DNA from: Negadavirga shengliensis
Lineage (GTDB): Bacteria; Bacteroidota; Bacteroidia; Cytophagales; Cyclobacteriaceae
Direction: 5' to 3'
Length of the DNA: 64,000 bases
Assembly: GCF_042652345.1 (NCBI RefSeq)
Contig: NZ_JBHSJJ010000005.1
Coordinates: 310,001 to 374,000, forward strand
A program made the position numbers and the translations under genes. A model generated the notes under the pieces. That model was not told where the DNA came from. It was given only the letters and a program-made list of their open reading frames with translations, and did no database searches. Shown here piece by piece: positions 36,412-44,789 of the stretch; within the stretch, counting starts at the first letter, position 1; each line of letters starts with the position of its first letter.

Positions 36412-37185
36412 ATGACTCAATCAACGAAAGACAGATTAAACCAGGTAAGAAGTATTTTGGTTTCACAGCCTAAACCTACTGATGAACGGTCTCCTTATTT
36501 CCAACTGGCTGAGAAGTACAAAATCAAAATTGACTTCAGACCGTTTATCCAAGTTGAACCCGTGTCAATTAAAGATTTTCGAAAACAAAAGATTGAAATA
36601 TTAAATCATACCGCAATCATTTTCACGAGCAGAAATGCCATAGATCATTTTTTCAACATTTGTCAGGAACTTAAGGTAGAAATGCCTGCGGACATGAAAT
36701 ACTTCTGCATATCTGATCAGACCGCCCATTATCTGCAGAAATACATAGTAATCAGGAAAAGAAAATTGTTCGTGGGGGGAAGAACGGCTTCCGACCTCTT
36801 CGATTATTTTAAAAAGCACAAAAATGAAAAATATCTTTTCCCATGCTCCGATATCCGCAAGGAAGATATTCCGGACTTTTTGAAGGAAAACAACATAGCT
36901 TTTACAGAGGCGATTATCTATCATACCGTAGCGGCTGACCTCTCCGATCTCAAGGACATTAAATATGATATCCTCGCTTTTTTCAGTCCCTCGGGGATCA
37001 AGTCGCTTTTCCAGAATTTCCCTGACTTTAAGCAAAACAACACGAGGATAGCCGCCTTTGGCCCCACCACCGCTCAGGCGGTAAGGGACCAGAACCTGAT
37101 TCTGGATATTGAAGCCCCTCTTCCTAACGCTCCAAGTATGACTGGAGCACTGGAATTGTATATCAAAAAAGCCAATAAAATCTGA
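36412..37185 (+). CDS. hemD: Uroporphyrinogen-III synthase family (HemD-like)
   Basis: A 257-aa protein with the two-domain HemD layout: RSILVSQPKPTDERS at the start, AIIFTSRNAIDHF near 67-79, YFCISDQTAHYLQK near 99-112, FPCSDIRKEDIPDFLKE near 143-160, and LAFFSPSGIKSLFQ, IAAFGPTTAQAV in the C-terminal domain. It closes hydroxymethylbilane to uroporphyrinogen III in heme synthesis. Sequence identity in this family is low, so the assignment rests on layout. A possible own promoter lies 72-100 bases upstream. The gene is often found next to DUF4271 and T9SS genes in this phylum. Confidence 0.82.
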   Translation: MTQSTKDRLNQVRSILVSQPKPTDERSPYFQLAEKYKIKIDFRPFIQVEPVSIKDFRKQKIEILNHTAIIFTSRNAIDHFFNICQELKVEMPADMKYFCISDQTAHYLQKYIVIRKRKLFVGGRTASDLFDYFKKHKNEKYLFPCSDIRKEDIPDFLKENNIAFTEAIIYHTVAADLSDLKDIKYDILAFFSPSGIKSLFQNFPDFKQNNTRIAAFGPTTAQAVRDQNLILDIEAPLPNAPSMTGALELYIKKANKI

Positions 37186-37263
37186 AATCTTTTAAATCTT
37201 TTTCAAGGTAATTTCAGTTAAAATGTGTAGAATAGGTTTTCAAATGCAAAATATCTTTTACAC

Positions 37264-38229
37264 ATGACAAAAAGAAATTACTTGTATGCCTGTGTTTTTT
37301 TTAGTTTTGTGATGTTGGGACAGGCCCATGCCCAACAAGATGCTCAATTCACACATTATATGTACAATGGTCTCTTTTACAACCCGGCATTTGCGGGCAA
37401 AGACGGAGGCCTTTCTTTTTCAGCGTTGCACAGAAGCCAATGGTTAGCGTATACGAGTTCGGCAGGAACCGGGGGAGCTCCGAATACCCAGCTGCTTTCT
37501 GTTTCCGGCAGCTTGGATAAAGCAAAGCTTGGGTTTGGACTTGTGCTGGTCAATGACGACATAGGCCCTACCAACAACCAAGAAGTAAACCTTTCCCTCG
37601 CTTACCATCTGAACATAGGACGGGGCGTGTTGCGGTTTGGTGCTTCCGGAGGTTTTTTTTCAAGTACGGTGAAATACGACGAATTATTTCCGGTAAACCC
37701 GGATCCCAACATACCTCAGGGGGGTAGGGAAAACCAGATCAATACACAGGTGGCTGTTGGTCTGATGTATGACAGGAGCAACTTTTATGTGGGAGCGAGC
37801 AGCAGGCATTTGAATGAGCCGGAGTTTGACTTTGGAGACGGGGCATTTGGCAATCGTTTGGAAAACCATAATTACTTAATGGCTGGATACAGGATAAACA
37901 CTTTTGCGCTGTTCACTATAGAACCAAGTATATTATTAAAAACAGTCTCTTTGAATAATTTTTCGTATGATGTAAGCGTTATAGGCACGTACAATAAAAA
38001 AATAAGTGCGGGGTTAGCCTATAGAGGAGAAGAGTCTGCTTCCGTCTTGTTGGGGTACAGTTTATTAAGGGATAATTCGCTGAGATTAGGATATGCATTT
38101 GATCTTGTAGTAGGAGGTCTTGAAGCCAAATCACCCACATCGCATGAGTTTATGTTGATATACGATCTCCCTCAAGTATCAAGGGAATTGGACAGGGTGA
38201 TTCAGAGAACACCACGGTTTAGGTTTTAA
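37264..38229 (+). CDS. PorP/SprF family T9SS outer-membrane protein
   Basis: A 321-aa outer-membrane protein with signal peptide (MTKRNYLYA, cleavage after AHAQ). The PorP/SprF signature follows at once: QDAQFTHYMYNGLFYNPAFAG, then SFSALHRSQW. The body is a beta-barrel-like set of strands (GLSFSALHR, GFGLVLVNDDIGPTNNQ, ISAGLAYRGEESASVLLGY). PorP/SprF proteins anchor or secrete adhesins through the type IX system and are usually encoded beside gldKLMN, as here (83 bases before gldK). Confidence 0.88.
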   Translation: MTKRNYLYACVFFSFVMLGQAHAQQDAQFTHYMYNGLFYNPAFAGKDGGLSFSALHRSQWLAYTSSAGTGGAPNTQLLSVSGSLDKAKLGFGLVLVNDDIGPTNNQEVNLSLAYHLNIGRGVLRFGASGGFFSSTVKYDELFPVNPDPNIPQGGRENQINTQVAVGLMYDRSNFYVGASSRHLNEPEFDFGDGAFGNRLENHNYLMAGYRINTFALFTIEPSILLKTVSLNNFSYDVSVIGTYNKKISAGLAYRGEESASVLLGYSLLRDNSLRLGYAFDLVVGGLEAKSPTSHEFMLIYDLPQVSRELDRVIQRTPRFRF

Positions 38230-38257
38230 TATTTCACATATTAATTACATAAATAAC

Positions 38258-38289
38258 TTGTGTTTTTCTGATAATTTCTGTTAAATTTC
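38258..38289 (+). promoter_or_regulatory. Possible promoter upstream of gldK (TTG-N21-TAAATTTC)
   Basis: TTG at 38258-38260 and TAAATTTC at 38282-38289 (7 of 8 to TAnnTTTG), 21 bases apart, in the gap between the porP-like gene and gldK. Spacing is within the range used in Bacteroidota. Confidence 0.3.
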
Positions 38290-38345
38290 GATTTAGTCGC
38301 TCGATTAAATGGTTGGAAATGAATGTAGTTAATTTAATGTCATTT

Positions 38346-39440
38346 ATGTTGAAAAAAATGAATTCGCGTTTTTTGACCTTGATTTTGGGCCTTTCCGCGA
38401 TGATCTTACTGCAGGGCTGTGGGCTTTTTGGGAACAAGGGTACAGCCAGCGAAAAACTTAACCGCAGAGGTGAAGTGACAGGTGTACCGAAAAGGTCCGG
38501 ATGGCAGCAGGCGTTGCCATATCAGATGGCCCCCGTAAAGGCCGGTACTTTTTGGTTGGGACAGGCCGATGAAGACATCGCTTTGAGCATGTCTTCCCTC
38601 AATAAGCAGGTTACTATTTCGGAGTTCTTTATGGATAAATATGAGGTTTCCAACAACAAATACCGACAGTTCTTGGAATCGGTGAGAATGGGGGACCTGG
38701 CATTGGGAACGCCCACCACCCAGGCTGACCCTCCGGAATTCAACATAGAAGAATTGCTCCCGGATACTACAGTTTGGTCTATGAGCTTCACACACCATTA
38801 CGGTGATCCTCTGATGGAGTATTATTTCGATCATCCAGCCTTTGACGATTATCCCGTCGTGGGCGTAAGTTGGGATCAGGCCAAGAAGTTTTGTGAATGG
38901 AAGTCTTATCACATGAACGCCAATGACAGGTCGGAATACGACATGCCCAAATTCAGGCTGCCTTTTGAGGCTGAATGGGAATATGCTGCCAAAGGCGGGA
39001 AAGAAATCGCAAAATACCCCTGGGGAGGGCCCTATCTCAAAAACAGAAGAGGGTGTCTCATGGCCAATTTCAAACCGGGAAGGGGAAATTATATCGATGA
39101 TGGCTTTGCGTATACCGCTCCTGTCGATGCATTTGCACCCAATGGATTCGGTTTATATAATATGGCAGGCAATGTGTCAGAATGGGTGGAAGATGCCTAC
39201 AACCCGGCATCAGGAGCTCTGATATGGGATATGAACCCTACCTATTATGATGAGAACGAGCCGAGAAAAGTCGTACGTGGGGGGAGTTGGAAAGATGTTG
39301 CCCATTTTCTGGAAACCAGTGCCAGAAATTATGAGTACCAGCATGTGCAGACCGCTCATATTGGCTTTCGCACTGCGATGACGTTTATAGGCAGATCAGG
39401 CTCTATGGACGTCAAATCCAACAGAAGAAGCAGAAGATAA
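38346..39440 (+). CDS. gldK: Gliding motility / type IX secretion lipoprotein GldK (PorK)
   Basis: Lipoprotein of the T9SS periplasmic ring that pairs with GldN under the outer membrane. From ATG 38346 (MLKKMNSRF) it has 364 aa, with lipobox LLQGC; ATGs at 38337 and 38358 and a TTG at 38313 are alternatives. The body is the formylglycine-generating-enzyme-like fold: FWLGQADEDIA, DKYEVSNNKYRQF, PVVGVSWDQAKKFCEW, RLPFEAEWEYAAKGG, NMAGNVSEWVEDAY, VVRGGSWKDVAHF. First gene of gldKLMN. Confidence 0.92.
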   Translation: MLKKMNSRFLTLILGLSAMILLQGCGLFGNKGTASEKLNRRGEVTGVPKRSGWQQALPYQMAPVKAGTFWLGQADEDIALSMSSLNKQVTISEFFMDKYEVSNNKYRQFLESVRMGDLALGTPTTQADPPEFNIEELLPDTTVWSMSFTHHYGDPLMEYYFDHPAFDDYPVVGVSWDQAKKFCEWKSYHMNANDRSEYDMPKFRLPFEAEWEYAAKGGKEIAKYPWGGPYLKNRRGCLMANFKPGRGNYIDDGFAYTAPVDAFAPNGFGLYNMAGNVSEWVEDAYNPASGALIWDMNPTYYDENEPRKVVRGGSWKDVAHFLETSARNYEYQHVQTAHIGFRTAMTFIGRSGSMDVKSNRRSRR

Positions 39441-39453
39441 ACATAATTGATTA

Positions 39454-39501
39454 ATTATCTAACTATAATCACTTATTTATAAAAACCAGATAATAGATAA
39501 T
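39454..39501 (+). repeat. AGATAAT repeats between gldK and gldL
   Basis: Two tandem copies of AGATAAT (39488-39494, 39495-39501) and an inverted copy ATTATCT (39454-39460), in the 90-base AT-rich gap between gldK and gldL. Could be an operator or an mRNA structure; no consensus promoter is present here. Confidence 0.4.
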
Positions 39502-39530
39502 ACTATACACAAAAAGTTTTTTAGAAAAAT

Positions 39531-40343
39531 ATGTCAACAGAAAAAAACAATTCGTTCGCTCATAAATTTTATAGCACCATAATGCCGAAGATCTACGGTA
39601 TAGGTGCCGCTATTGTAATCTTGGGTGCCATGTTTAAAATATTGGACTGGCCCTTTGCTTCATTGATGATCGGTGTGGGACTTACAACTGAAGCAATTAT
39701 TTTCTTTTTGTCTGCATTTGAACCCAAGGCGGAAGACCTTGATTGGACAAAGGTGTATCCTGAATTGGGAGAGGAGAACACCGGTGCTGACCCTTCCAGA
39801 AGGAGAACTGCTGTGGCACCTTCTGACCAAACTTCTCAAAAGCTGGACGAAATGCTTGAAAAAGCCAAAATAGGTCCGGAACTGATTGAGAGCCTCGGTA
39901 AAGGCATGCAAAATCTTGCCAGTTCTACAGAGAAAATGAGCAACTTATCCGATGCAGCATTGGCCACAAACGACTATGCTAACAATGTAAAAAGGGCTTC
40001 ACAGACCTTGATTAACATCAATGAATCTTATTCTAAAACAGCGGTGGCACTCTCTGAGATGACATCTGCAACCCAGGATGCAAAAGCATACAGGGACCAA
40101 ATCTCCACTGTGACTAAAAACCTGGCGGCTCTTAATTCAGTTTATGAGGAAGAATTAAAAGACGCTAACACGCACGCCAAAACCATCAACAAGTTTTATT
40201 CCAACGTCACTGCTGCTATGGAGGGGATTACCGAAGCGGGCAAAGAGACGGAGGCTTTCAAAAATGAGTTGGCCAAACTCAACAGTAACGTGAATGCCCT
40301 TAATAAAATATACGGTGGAATGCTAACCGCGATGAAGGGATAA
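39531..40343 (+). CDS. gldL: Gliding motility / type IX secretion motor protein GldL
   Basis: Inner-membrane stator of the T9SS proton-driven motor. A 270-aa protein with two membrane helices (about residues 20-36 and 43-62) close to the N-terminus; TM2 carries Glu54 (IGVGLTTEAIIFF), matching the functional Glu of the Flavobacterium protein. The first helix includes YGIGAAIVILGAMFKILDWPF, a family hallmark. The remainder is a long cytoplasmic coiled-coil-like tail (about 110-265). Lies between gldK and gldM. Confidence 0.94.
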   Translation: MSTEKNNSFAHKFYSTIMPKIYGIGAAIVILGAMFKILDWPFASLMIGVGLTTEAIIFFLSAFEPKAEDLDWTKVYPELGEENTGADPSRRRTAVAPSDQTSQKLDEMLEKAKIGPELIESLGKGMQNLASSTEKMSNLSDAALATNDYANNVKRASQTLININESYSKTAVALSEMTSATQDAKAYRDQISTVTKNLAALNSVYEEELKDANTHAKTINKFYSNVTAAMEGITEAGKETEAFKNELAKLNSNVNALNKIYGGMLTAMKG

Positions 40344-40401
40344 TTCGCTCTTAACGGTTGGTATATGTCAAACTTGAATTTAGTAAAACTTACGAGATAA
40401 T

Positions 40402-42006
40402 ATGGCGGGTGGTAAAGAAACGCCAAGGCAGAAGATGATCGGGATGATGTACCTGGTCCTCACCGCGCTTTTGGCTCTGCAAGTTAGTAATCAGATATTA
40501 CAAAAATTTGTACTCATAAACGATGGTCTGGAAAGAACTTCAAAAAACTATATACAGAAGAATGAGTTTTCGGTAAACATTATCGCATCCACGGTGGAAC
40601 AGCAAGGAAGCAACGAGTTGGATCTGCCCAAAGTAGATGCTGCCAGACAAATCAGAACGATGAGTGCGGATCTTTATCAGTATCTGGAAGATCAAAAGAG
40701 AAATTTGATAGAAGTGTCCAATGCGATCAATGACGAAGGGGATTTTAAGACCGCTGCATTGAAAAACGTGGATATTCCCGGGAATATATTCAACAACAAC
40801 AGGATAGGCTATGAAATGCAGGAAAGGCTCAACAGCTATCCTGACGAAATCTCCGGAATTTTAGCGGGCCTGGGAATCAATCTTACGTTTGAAAATCTTG
40901 CAAAAGATGCCAGAGACATTGACTTGTTCAGGAATAATGTCGATGTCAATTATAAAGATTATGTTAATCTGAATTATGTAAAATCCCCAATCGGGGCGGT
41001 TTTAGCTATCATTAGCCAGCATCAGAATGAGGTGCTGAATGTGGAAAGCGAAGCGCTTACTGCGATTACCAACTCCCTGGGATCTTTTATTTTCGAAGCA
41101 GATAAATTGATGCCCCGTGTGGCTGCCAACTCTAATGTCGTGGCGGCAGGCACAAAGTTTGAGGCAGACTTGTTCTTGGCTTCCTCCTCATCTTCAGCAG
41201 AACTTAGAATGTCGGCTGACGGTAGGGAAGTTCCGGTCGTAGATGGATTTGGTAAAATCGAGTTCAACGTGGCCCCCGCATCTAATTATGACGACAGGGG
41301 CTTGGCCCCAAGAATATTGAAAGGGGAAATTACAGTTCCGATAGGCGGAAAGGACAGCTTATTTACAATCGATTACGAATATTTTGTTGCCCAACCCGTC
41401 ATCAAGGTATCCTCCGAAGTTGTGAATCAGCTTTTTGCAGAGTGTGCCAATGAACTGTTTATTGATGTCCCTGCCCTCGGGAATTCCTATGCACCGGACT
41501 TTTCGGTCAGCGGAGGACAGGCGATCAGGGGATCACGTCCCGGAGATGTAACCATCATACCGGGGTCATCAGGGAAAGTTAATATCGGTGTATCCAGTGG
41601 AGGGAATAGGATTGGATCTGTGGAATATGATATAAGGCCGGTGCCGGCACCTACTATCAGACCCTATAGTGGAGACAGGGCCATAGATTTGCAAAACCCT
41701 TCAGCAATCAGTGCGCTGAGTAATTTTAAAGTCAGGGCCATACCGGAACCGACTTTTGGACGGACCATGCCGAAGGATGCCAACTTTGAAGTGACGGCTG
41801 GGGAAGTGAGATTGGTGAGAAATGATGTGCCGAGAGCCACCGTTAACATAAGCGGTGAGGATGTGGCCATCCGGACCAGCCTGCTGGCCCAGGCGCAGCC
41901 CGGGGACAGGTTGGTGGTTATCGTGAATGAAGTGACACGAACCAATTTCCAGGGGAATAAGATCAAAAGCAGCGTGAACGAAGTGTTTCCTATTTCATTG
42001 AGATAA
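40402..42006 (+). CDS. gldM: Gliding motility / type IX secretion motor protein GldM
   Basis: Single-pass rotor of the T9SS motor; a dimer spans the periplasm to contact the GldK/GldN ring. A 534-aa protein starting MAGGKETPRQKMIGMMYL, with its one membrane helix at about residues 14-32 (MYLVLTALLALQVSNQ). The N-terminal charged stretch is cytoplasmic; the rest consists of a helical bundle domain (D1) and beta domains (D2-D4; ELFIDVPALGNSYAPDF, GSRPGDVTIIP). Length and beginning match other GldM/PorM proteins. 58 bases after gldL. Confidence 0.94.
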   Translation: MAGGKETPRQKMIGMMYLVLTALLALQVSNQILQKFVLINDGLERTSKNYIQKNEFSVNIIASTVEQQGSNELDLPKVDAARQIRTMSADLYQYLEDQKRNLIEVSNAINDEGDFKTAALKNVDIPGNIFNNNRIGYEMQERLNSYPDEISGILAGLGINLTFENLAKDARDIDLFRNNVDVNYKDYVNLNYVKSPIGAVLAIISQHQNEVLNVESEALTAITNSLGSFIFEADKLMPRVAANSNVVAAGTKFEADLFLASSSSSAELRMSADGREVPVVDGFGKIEFNVAPASNYDDRGLAPRILKGEITVPIGGKDSLFTIDYEYFVAQPVIKVSSEVVNQLFAECANELFIDVPALGNSYAPDFSVSGGQAIRGSRPGDVTIIPGSSGKVNIGVSSGGNRIGSVEYDIRPVPAPTIRPYSGDRAIDLQNPSAISALSNFKVRAIPEPTFGRTMPKDANFEVTAGEVRLVRNDVPRATVNISGEDVAIRTSLLAQAQPGDRLVVIVNEVTRTNFQGNKIKSSVNEVFPISLR

Positions 42007-42066
42007 TATAATAGAAATCAATTCGTTCGAATGTAAAGGAAGGGAGCAAGTAAATTACAAGAAGTC

Positions 42067-42891
42067 ATGAAGATATCATTTAAATCAATTTTGTCAGCCT
42101 GCCTGCTGATTGCTTTTGTTGGCTTGGGTGGAGCGGAATTATGCGCTCAAGATGCCGCCAGTAGCCAGCGCCCAGCTTTAAATGGTGATAACGAGTTCGA
42201 TATTGATACCGTTTATTCTGTTTTGCCGATCAGAGAAGACGATAAAATGTATCAAATTGGCGTCTGGAGAAGAATTGATCTCAGGGAAAAGTTTAACCTT
42301 CCTCTGTATGGAACCGGTGGCTTAAAAGCGGATGGCATTATTAATAATATTTATAATGCCGTGGTAAATGAAAATGCTTTTGAAATATTTGCCGATGAGG
42401 AATTTACCCAACCTCTTTCCATAAGTGAGTTCCAAAGTAATTTTTGGATCGCCGCAAATGGAGACAGTGTATTCGTAAAGGATCTTTATTTTCTTGATTT
42501 TAAGGAAGATTTTCTCTTTGATAAGCATCGTTCGGAAATAAAATTTGATGTGAAATATATCGAATTGGTAATGCCTTCCGAAACCAACGCGGGAGCTGGG
42601 CAACAAACCATCGCCTTTATCCGGTACAAGGATTTTTATAACCATTTCAAAGATCATCCCGATGCCAAATGGCTGAATTTTCAGAATTCATCTAAAAATA
42701 TGTCCTACAGTCAGGCTTTTGATTTAAGGCTTTTTAGATCTGTAGTAAGAAAATACACCAATCCCGATAATGCACTGATTGCGGATATGGTTGATCCGGA
42801 CAGTCCCAATCCACAGCTCCAGGCGTTTCTCAACTCGTTGGAGTTTGAATATGGACTTTTGGAATGGGAAAACACCCTTTGGGAATGGTAA
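42067..42891 (+). CDS. gldN: Gliding motility / type IX secretion ring protein GldN
   Basis: Periplasmic partner of GldK in the T9SS ring. A 274-aa protein with signal peptide (MKISFKSIL, cleavage near ELCAQ). Family features: PIREDDKMYQIGVWRRIDLREK, IINNIYNAV, a beta-rich body and the C-terminal DLRLFRSVVRKYTNPDN followed by LEFEYGLLEWENTLWEW. It closes the gldKLMN set and is followed by a terminator. Confidence 0.92.
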   Translation: MKISFKSILSACLLIAFVGLGGAELCAQDAASSQRPALNGDNEFDIDTVYSVLPIREDDKMYQIGVWRRIDLREKFNLPLYGTGGLKADGIINNIYNAVVNENAFEIFADEEFTQPLSISEFQSNFWIAANGDSVFVKDLYFLDFKEDFLFDKHRSEIKFDVKYIELVMPSETNAGAGQQTIAFIRYKDFYNHFKDHPDAKWLNFQNSSKNMSYSQAFDLRLFRSVVRKYTNPDNALIADMVDPDSPNPQLQAFLNSLEFEYGLLEWENTLWEW

Positions 42892-42900
42892 GAAAAGAAG

Positions 42901-42929
42901 AAAAGCGGGATGAACGTCCCGCTTTTTTT
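42901..42929. terminator. Terminator between gldN and uvrC
   Basis: AAAAGCGGGA (42901-42910), loop TGAACG, TCCCGCTTTT (42917-42926) followed by more T. The A/T arms make it usable from both sides by the convergent genes. Confidence 0.9.
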
Positions 42930-44742
42930 ATGAATGATGAAAAGCGTGCCAGAGTTTTTCAGCTTTGTCCGGTCCAACAACCGTAATCAGGTCTTCTTTT
43001 TTCGCTTCTCTTATTTTTTTCACGGATTTGAATGCTTTCAAGAGCTTTTGGGCAGTATTTTCGCCAATGCCTGGTATGGAAGTAAGTTGCGTGCCAAACG
43101 CATTTTTGCTTCGGACATTCCTGTGAAAAGTAATGGCAAAACGATGCGCTTCATCCCTTATCTTCTGCAGCAATCGCAATGACTCTGATTTTTTATCGAT
43201 GAACAACGGATAGCTGTCTCCGGGGAAATAGATTTCTTCCAACCTCTTGGCAATCCCTATAATGGGGACCTGACCATAAATCCCAAGGTTTTTTAAAGCC
43301 TGGACTGCCGATGACAATTGCCCCTTCCCCCCGTCAATCACAACAAGTTTGGGCAAAGGTTTAGCCTCCTCCAGTAGTTTTTTATACCGGCGGCCTACCA
43401 CTTCTTCCATACTGGCAAAATCATTAGGTCCCGTAACAGTTTTGATATGATAATGCCGGTATTCTTTTTTTGCGGGTTTGCCGTCCATGAAACAAACCAT
43501 GCTGGCTACCGGATTGGCTCCTTGAATGTTGGAATTGTCAAAACATTCTATATGATCGGGTAGTTGGAGCAATGACAGGTCCTTTTGGAGCTGTTTGAGG
43601 ACACGGTTCTTTTTATCACGGTTTTCACCGGATGCCAGTGCTTTTTCCTTTTTATAATAGAGGGCATTCTTTAAGCTGAGGTCAACGAGCTTTTTTTTAT
43701 CTCCTATTTTTGGCAGGGTGATCTGCAAACCTTCCACGGCTGTTTCCAGGGGGGTGTTTACAAGAATTTCCCTGGCGTCGCTTTGGAATTGATCCCTTAA
43801 GTGGATAAGGGCGGTTTCCAGCAGCTCAGCGTCCGGTTCATCCAGTTTCTTCTTAAGCTCAACCGTTTTGGTGAGGATGATCGCCCCGTTTTTTATTTTC
43901 AGATAATTTACAAAAGCGAATTTTTCTTCGCTGACAATGGAAAACACATCCAGGCTGCTCACGTTGGGATTGATCACCAGAGACTTTGCCTGGTACATTT
44001 CCAATAAGTCCAGTTTTTCTTTATAATGCTGCGCCTCTTCAAAAGCCAACTTTTCTGCCGCCTCCCTCATTTTTTCCTTAAAATGGGATTTGGCAACGGC
44101 TAAATTTCCCTTGAGAATGTTTTTGGCCTGTTCTATGTCCTGAAGGTAGTCGTGTTCTTTTTGCAGCCCTTCACAGGGACCCAGGCAGTTGCCGATATGA
44201 TATTCCAGACACACCTTGTATTTTGAGGTGGCGATTTTCCCGGGAGAAAGATCCAGTTTGCAGGTTCTGATATTGAAAAGTGAACGGATAAGGTCCAATA
44301 CGTTGTGCATTCCCCTAACGCTGGCAAAGGGACCGAAATAGGTTCCTTTGGAGGGAATTACCCTCCGCGTGGGAAATATCCTCGGAAAATGCTCTTTTGT
44401 AAGAAGCAGGTAGGGATACGTCTTGTCATCCTTGAGCAGGACATTATATTTGGGTTGTGATTTTTTAATAAGGTTGTTTTCCAGCAGTAAAGCATCGAAT
44501 TCCGAATTGACAATGGCAATTTCGATCTTTTTGATCTCCTTTACCATTCTTCTTGTTTTGTGGTTGATACCGGAGCTCTTGATGAAGTAGCTGGAAACCC
44601 GCTTTTTCAAGTTTTTTGCCTTGCCCACATAGATGAGCTCTCCTTCCTTATTGTAGTACCTGTAAACTCCGGGAAGGTCCGGGAGCAGGGGATAGTCCTC
44701 AGGTTTATAAGAAGGGGATAACATGTCCATCATGGCATGCAC
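42928..44742 (-). CDS. uvrC: Excinuclease ABC subunit C (UvrC)
   Basis: Makes both incisions in nucleotide excision repair. A 604-aa protein: GIY-YIG nuclease at the N-terminus (GVYRYYNKEGELIYVGKAKNLKKR), Cys-rich CLEYHIGNCLGPCEG, UVR helix (about 200-235), the RNase H-like endonuclease (IECFDNSNIQGANPVASMV, VIDGGKGQLS) and a C-terminal helix-hairpin-helix (IPGIGENTAQKLLKAF, VVGPDKAEKLW). Start: 44742 or one of the next ATGs (44733, 44730, 44724). Length is normal. Acts with uvrB at 14.2 kb. Confidence 0.96.
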   Translation of the reverse strand: MHAMMDMLSPSYKPEDYPLLPDLPGVYRYYNKEGELIYVGKAKNLKKRVSSYFIKSSGINHKTRRMVKEIKKIEIAIVNSEFDALLLENNLIKKSQPKYNVLLKDDKTYPYLLLTKEHFPRIFPTRRVIPSKGTYFGPFASVRGMHNVLDLIRSLFNIRTCKLDLSPGKIATSKYKVCLEYHIGNCLGPCEGLQKEHDYLQDIEQAKNILKGNLAVAKSHFKEKMREAAEKLAFEEAQHYKEKLDLLEMYQAKSLVINPNVSSLDVFSIVSEEKFAFVNYLKIKNGAIILTKTVELKKKLDEPDAELLETALIHLRDQFQSDAREILVNTPLETAVEGLQITLPKIGDKKKLVDLSLKNALYYKKEKALASGENRDKKNRVLKQLQKDLSLLQLPDHIECFDNSNIQGANPVASMVCFMDGKPAKKEYRHYHIKTVTGPNDFASMEEVVGRRYKKLLEEAKPLPKLVVIDGGKGQLSSAVQALKNLGIYGQVPIIGIAKRLEEIYFPGDSYPLFIDKKSESLRLLQKIRDEAHRFAITFHRNVRSKNAFGTQLTSIPGIGENTAQKLLKAFKSVKKIREAKKEDLITVVGPDKAEKLWHAFHHS

Positions 44743-44789
44743 ACACTGTTTTTCGATTCAAAAATTTTCATGGAATGCCACTGGATTTT

